Under the pieces are notes generated by a model that was not told the DNA's origin, did no database searches, and saw nothing but the letters and a program-made list of their open reading frames with translations. Made by a program: the position numbers and the translations under genes. Source: DATBGO01 sp050011895 (lineage in GTDB: Bacteria > Actinomycetota > Actinomycetes > Streptosporangiales > Streptosporangiaceae). From it: a stretch of 8,493 bases of DNA. Of this stretch, positions 6,488 to 8,493 are shown piece after piece. Location of the stretch: NCBI GenBank assembly GCA_050011895.1, contig JBEKIF010000121.1, positions 1 through 8,493 of the forward strand, read 5' to 3'. The stretch's first letter is position 1. The number at the start of each line of letters is the position of its first letter.

Positions 6488-6500
6488 CCTCCGCTGGAGG
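6488..6500 (+). promoter_or_regulatory. Hairpin enclosing the ribosome-binding site of the DUF1707 gene
   Basis: CCTCC (6488-6492) pairs perfectly with GGAGG (6496-6500) across a GCT triloop. GGAGG is the Shine-Dalgarno for ATG 6506, five bases further on. If formed in the mRNA the hairpin would hide the site and lower initiation. The pairing is seen; regulation is inferred. Confidence 0.45.
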
Positions 6501-6505
6501 AAACG

Positions 6506-6973
6506 ATGCCGCCGGAACCAGGCCATGGAATGCTTCCCGGCGGATACGGCAACATGCGAGCCTCGACAGCGGACAGGGAACGCGCAATCGACGTTCTCAA
6601 GGCGGCCTTTGCCGAAGGCAGGCTGACCCAGGACGAATGCGAGCAGCGGGCCGGGCAGGCCTTCAGCGCACGAACCTACGCCGAGCTTGTCACGCTAACT
6701 GCCGACCTGCCTGCGGGCCCGCTCGGCACCCTGGTCCCCCAGCTGCCCGGCTATCACCTGCCGCCCCCGTCCCGTCCAATGAACAGGCTGGCCGTCGCCT
6801 CCCTGGTGATCGCGCTGATGCCCGTCATACCGCTGCTCGCCGTTTTCACTGGACTCATCGCGCACGGTCAGATCCAGGAGCGGGGCGAGCGAGGCGCCGG
6901 CGTTGCCACCGCCGGCATCCTGATCGGAGGGCTCGTCTCTCTGTTGTTCATGTTCTACGTTCTGCGCAGCTGA
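6506..6973 (+). CDS. DUF1707 / DUF4190 small membrane protein
   Basis: This intact 155-residue protein has two recognisable parts. Residues 17-71 form a DUF1707 domain (MRASTADRERAIDVLKAAFA, EGRLTQDECEQRAGQAFSAR, TYAELVTLTADLP), a short helical module typical of actinobacterial membrane-associated proteins. Residues 92-153 form a DUF4190-like membrane part: two hydrophobic helices, about 97-118 and 133-153, joined by a charged loop (HGQIQERGERGAG) that probably faces the cytoplasm. A Pro-rich linker (73-91) joins them. Function is unknown; the DUF1707 part is likely cytosolic and may interact with other proteins. ATG 6506 is supported by GGAGG five bases upstream; Met17 begins the domain but lacks a site. 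It stands alone between two minus-strand pseudogenes, divergent from one and convergent with the other. Confidence 0.87.
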   Translation: MPPEPGHGMLPGGYGNMRASTADRERAIDVLKAAFAEGRLTQDECEQRAGQAFSARTYAELVTLTADLPAGPLGTLVPQLPGYHLPPPSRPMNRLAVASLVIALMPVIPLLAVFTGLIAHGQIQERGERGAGVATAGILIGGLVSLLFMFYVLRS

Positions 6974-7028
6974 CGGGACATCGCGTCAACTTTCCGTTAG
7001 CTGCCAGGTCAGTCTGCAGCGCGTGCCC

Positions 7029-7058
7029 GCCGGCCAGCCCTAGCCAACCCCGGCCGGC
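7029..7058. terminator. GC-rich inverted repeat between convergent genes
   Basis: GCCGGCC (7029-7035) and GGCCGGC (7052-7058) are perfectly complementary across a 16-base spacer. It lies 55 bases after the DUF1707 stop and 67 bases after the end of the opposing synthase remnant, a suitable place for a bidirectional terminator. There is no T-tract. Confidence 0.4.
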
Positions 7059-7124
7059 CGCATCCGCGCAGTGCGTCACAGGGAAGCGCCCGGGGCTGTT
7101 ACCGTCTCCAGGCTCGGCCGCGGG

Positions 7125-7562
7125 TCAGAGCACCATCGCAGCGTAGCCGTTCATGGCGCCGTTAGCGGCGCCGATCCACAGGAAGACGACGAGATCACCG
7201 TCGCGGACCCGGGCAGCCCGGAGGTCCTCATCCAGCAGGATCAGGGTGCTGGCGGCCGAGGTGTTCCCGCAGTGGTCGACACCGACCGGAACCCGTCCGG
7301 GCGGCATGCCCAGCATCTGTACTGCCAGGCGTACCACCACGCCGCTGCGCTTGCGACGCCCCCGGACAAAGTCCAGGCGCCGCTCGTGGATGCCAAGGTG
7401 CTTCACGACCCACTCCGGCTCCAGAAGCCTGCCAGCAGGCCGGGCCGGGACGCAGATACCGGAGGATCTCCTGAGTCGAGACCCGGTGATCAGGTAAGAC
7501 CCAGCGCCTGCGACCGACACCAATACCTGCGACGCCAGCGCGGGGAACGCGGAACCGTTCAT
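7125..7562 (-). pseudogene. Beta-ketoacyl-ACP synthase III-like gene with internal deletion
   Basis: The ends of a KAS III (FabH-type) condensing enzyme are joined without the middle. From ATG 7562 (GGAGGGG eight bases upstream) the text reads MNGSAFPALASQVLVSVAGA then GSYL, a typical N-terminus. Shifting frame near 7488-7494 gives DHRVSTQEILRYLRPGP, and shifting back near 7430-7450 gives LLEPEWVVKHLGIHERRLDF, matching the usual 'GI-ERR' block near residue 40-50. Then, from about 7370, comes the C-terminal part: VRLAVQMLGMPPGRVPVGVD, HCGNTSAAST with the catalytic-type Asn, LLDEDLRAARVRDGDLVVF and NGAMNGYAAMVL. The roughly 200 central residues, including the active-site Cys and His, are missing. 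The main frame stays open for 145 codons against about 330 normally, so a gene caller may list it as a short CDS. It cannot catalyse condensation. Confidence 0.75.
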
Positions 7563-7901
7563 CGGACAGGCCCCTCCGGACCAGGCCGGCACCGGCGATC
7601 CAGCTCGCCGATTCATCCCAACACCAGCACAAGACGGCGGCGGCGTCAGAAACCGGGCGTGTGCGTCTGCGTTCACCCAGCCGGTGACAGCGCGGTCGTG
7701 GAGGCGAACCTCCCGTCCGGCGGTCCCGGTGCTCGCCGGGCGGACCACCGGGGATGGACGAAATAATGGGCGCGTGACTGATGCCTGATGGGTGAGGTGT
7801 GCCAAGGCTCCGCGGGAGATCGTGAACGAACCGCCTGATATGGCGACCGGCGTGCCAGTCGTGATCGGCGGGGCATGGAACGATGGGCTAGGAGGTGACC
7901 G
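7563..7901. other. 339-base intergenic stretch
   Basis: This lies between the divergent synthase remnant and the 28-codon ORF. The synthase frame stays open leftwards from 7805, but the residues before Met 7562 are Arg/Pro-rich and unlike the family, so they are not included. I see no second gene, tRNA or clear promoter. It should hold the promoter for the rightward pair ending at the window edge. Confidence 0.45.
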
Positions 7902-7988
7902 TTGTCTGACGCCGACCGCGCGGCGGGGCCTGCCGTAGAAGGCTCAGGCCTCAGTCAGGATGAGCGCCCTGAACTCGAACGCCCATGA
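7902..7988 (+). CDS. 28-codon ORF, coupled leader or N-terminal stub of a lost gene
   Basis: A TTG start at 7902 is preceded by AGGAGGTGA (7890-7898), nearly the full complement of the 16S rRNA 3' end, three bases upstream. The peptide begins MSDADRAAGPAVEGSGLSQD and ends with ERPELERP at TGA 7986-7988. That stop overlaps the next start as ATGA, so ribosomes finishing here can restart on the GAP-family gene, which has no good site of its own. The segment LSQDERPELER resembles the conserved start (DERAELERLR-) of larger actinobacterial membrane proteins, so it may be all that is left of such a gene after a deletion. That comparison is from memory. The strong initiation site argues that it is translated; whether the peptide itself matters is unknown. 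Confidence 0.5.
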   Translation: MSDADRAAGPAVEGSGLSQDERPELERP

Positions 7989-8493
7989 TCCTGCAAGCAG
8001 CCGGGCTCGCGCTGCTGGCAGCCCTTTCTCCGACAGCTCTGCTGGTAGGCGCGGTCTACCTCGGCTCAGCCCGGGCACGGCTGGTCGGCCTGTTCTATCT
8101 CGCCGGCGCGATCCTCATGAGCCTGGTGATGGGCCTAGTGGTGATCGTGATCCTGCGCAACGCCGGCCTGAACCTTCACCGTCAGCACTCGGCCCGCTAC
8201 GGCCTGCGGCTTGGCCTCGGCATCCTGATGCTCGCGGCGGGCGCCGTGCTCGCCAAGCGGAAGCCGAAGATGCCGGACCCCGAGAAAGCCAAACAAGGGT
8301 TCGTGTCAAGGATGATCGCCGACCCCGCCCCGGCCAGCGCGTTTGTGGTTGGCCTGATCCTGTTCGCGCCCGGCGTCACGTTCATCGCCGCAGTTCAGGT
8401 GATCGCCACAGCAAAAGCGAGCGTCGGACTTACCGCTGTAGCCATTGTTGTCGTCGTTGTGATCAATGTGGCTCTCGTGTGGCTGCCCCTTCT
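7985..8493 (+). CDS. GAP (SfLAP) family membrane protein, 3' partial
   Basis: The frame is open from ATG 7985 to the right edge, giving 169 complete codons; the C-terminus lies outside. It starts MILQAAGLALLAALSPTALL, the hallmark of the GAP/Sap (sulfolipid-1-addressing protein, PF11139-type) family, where the first helix contains a conserved Asn/Ser-Pro-Thr-Ala. Hydrophobic helices are visible at about residues 3-27, 32-57, 72-90, 115-139 and 147-169. A charged cytoplasmic loop (KRKPKMPDPEKAKQG) separates the third and fourth. In mycobacteria relatives assist export of cell-envelope glycolipids; here only the family is supported, not a substrate. An in-frame stop at 7970-7972 excludes earlier starts, and no Shine-Dalgarno precedes ATG 7985, so translation probably depends on the overlapping 28-codon ORF. 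Confidence 0.83.
   Translation, partial: MILQAAGLALLAALSPTALLVGAVYLGSARARLVGLFYLAGAILMSLVMGLVVIVILRNAGLNLHRQHSARYGLRLGLGILMLAAGAVLAKRKPKMPDPEKAKQGFVSRMIADPAPASAFVVGLILFAPGVTFIAAVQVIATAKASVGLTAVAIVVVVVINVALVWLPL

Noticed and set aside
6478..7146. 222-codon plus-strand frame overlapping the DUF1707 gene
   Set aside because: It is an out-of-frame shadow; the DUF1707/DUF4190 signature and ribosome-binding site belong to the other frame.
7071..7766. 231-codon plus-strand frame opposite the synthase remnant
   Set aside because: No family motif and biased composition, while the minus strand carries recognisable KAS III blocks.
1..8493. CRISPR array, insertion sequence, rRNA or integrase
   Set aside because: I found no regularly spaced repeats, no transposase or integrase motif with terminal inverted repeats, and no rRNA-like sequence.

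Overview
The window reads as chromosomal DNA of a high-GC actinomycete. The base composition is strongly GC-biased. The recognisable families are typical of that group: a tandem-VOC Cfp30B-type protein, a DUF1707/DUF4190 membrane protein, a GAP (SfLAP) family membrane protein, and a DUF5615 toxin with its DUF433-like partner. Genus cannot be set from the sequence. Coding density is low for such a genome, and intact genes alternate with broken ones, so this looks like an accessory or decaying region.

Layout, left to right. 1-710 (+): a toxin-antitoxin pair, with the antitoxin cut by the window edge and the toxin overlapping it by 31 bases; a hairpin follows. 711-1971 (-): a two-gene operon with a CcbP-type calcium-binding protein (1618-1971) coupled through ATGA to a conserved partner of unknown function. 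The partner is frameshifted at least twice and has lost its C-terminus. 1972-2798: about 800 bases without a convincing protein gene, holding a minus-strand tRNA-Tyr(GTA)-like sequence with a near-perfect 3' half and a damaged 5' half. 2799-3548 (+): intact two-domain VOC protein. 3549-3954: nothing convincing. 3955-4645 (-): remains of a membrane sensor histidine kinase, frameshifted three times and ending where the phosphoacceptor His should be. 4848-5693 (+): intact COG4705-type membrane protein. 5694-6049: no gene, one imperfect direct repeat. 6050-6426 (-): frameshifted C-terminal piece of a membrane protein. 6506-6973 (+): intact DUF1707/DUF4190 protein whose Shine-Dalgarno sits inside a small hairpin. 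7125-7562 (-): beta-ketoacyl-ACP synthase III reduced to its two ends by a large internal deletion. 7902-7988 (+): a 28-codon ORF with an almost ideal ribosome-binding site, overlapping by ATGA the start of a GAP-family membrane protein (7985 to the right edge).

No single pathway links the genes. The only clear functional units are the toxin-antitoxin pair, the CcbP-partner operon and the 28-codon ORF/GAP coupling. The main theme is gene decay: four coding regions are interrupted and a fifth looks like a stub. Most reading-frame breaks are +1 shifts in GC-rich sequence, so a consensus error in the assembly has to be excluded before all of them are accepted. The truncations and the internal deletion cannot be explained that way. 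I did not find a convincing new multi-gene system.
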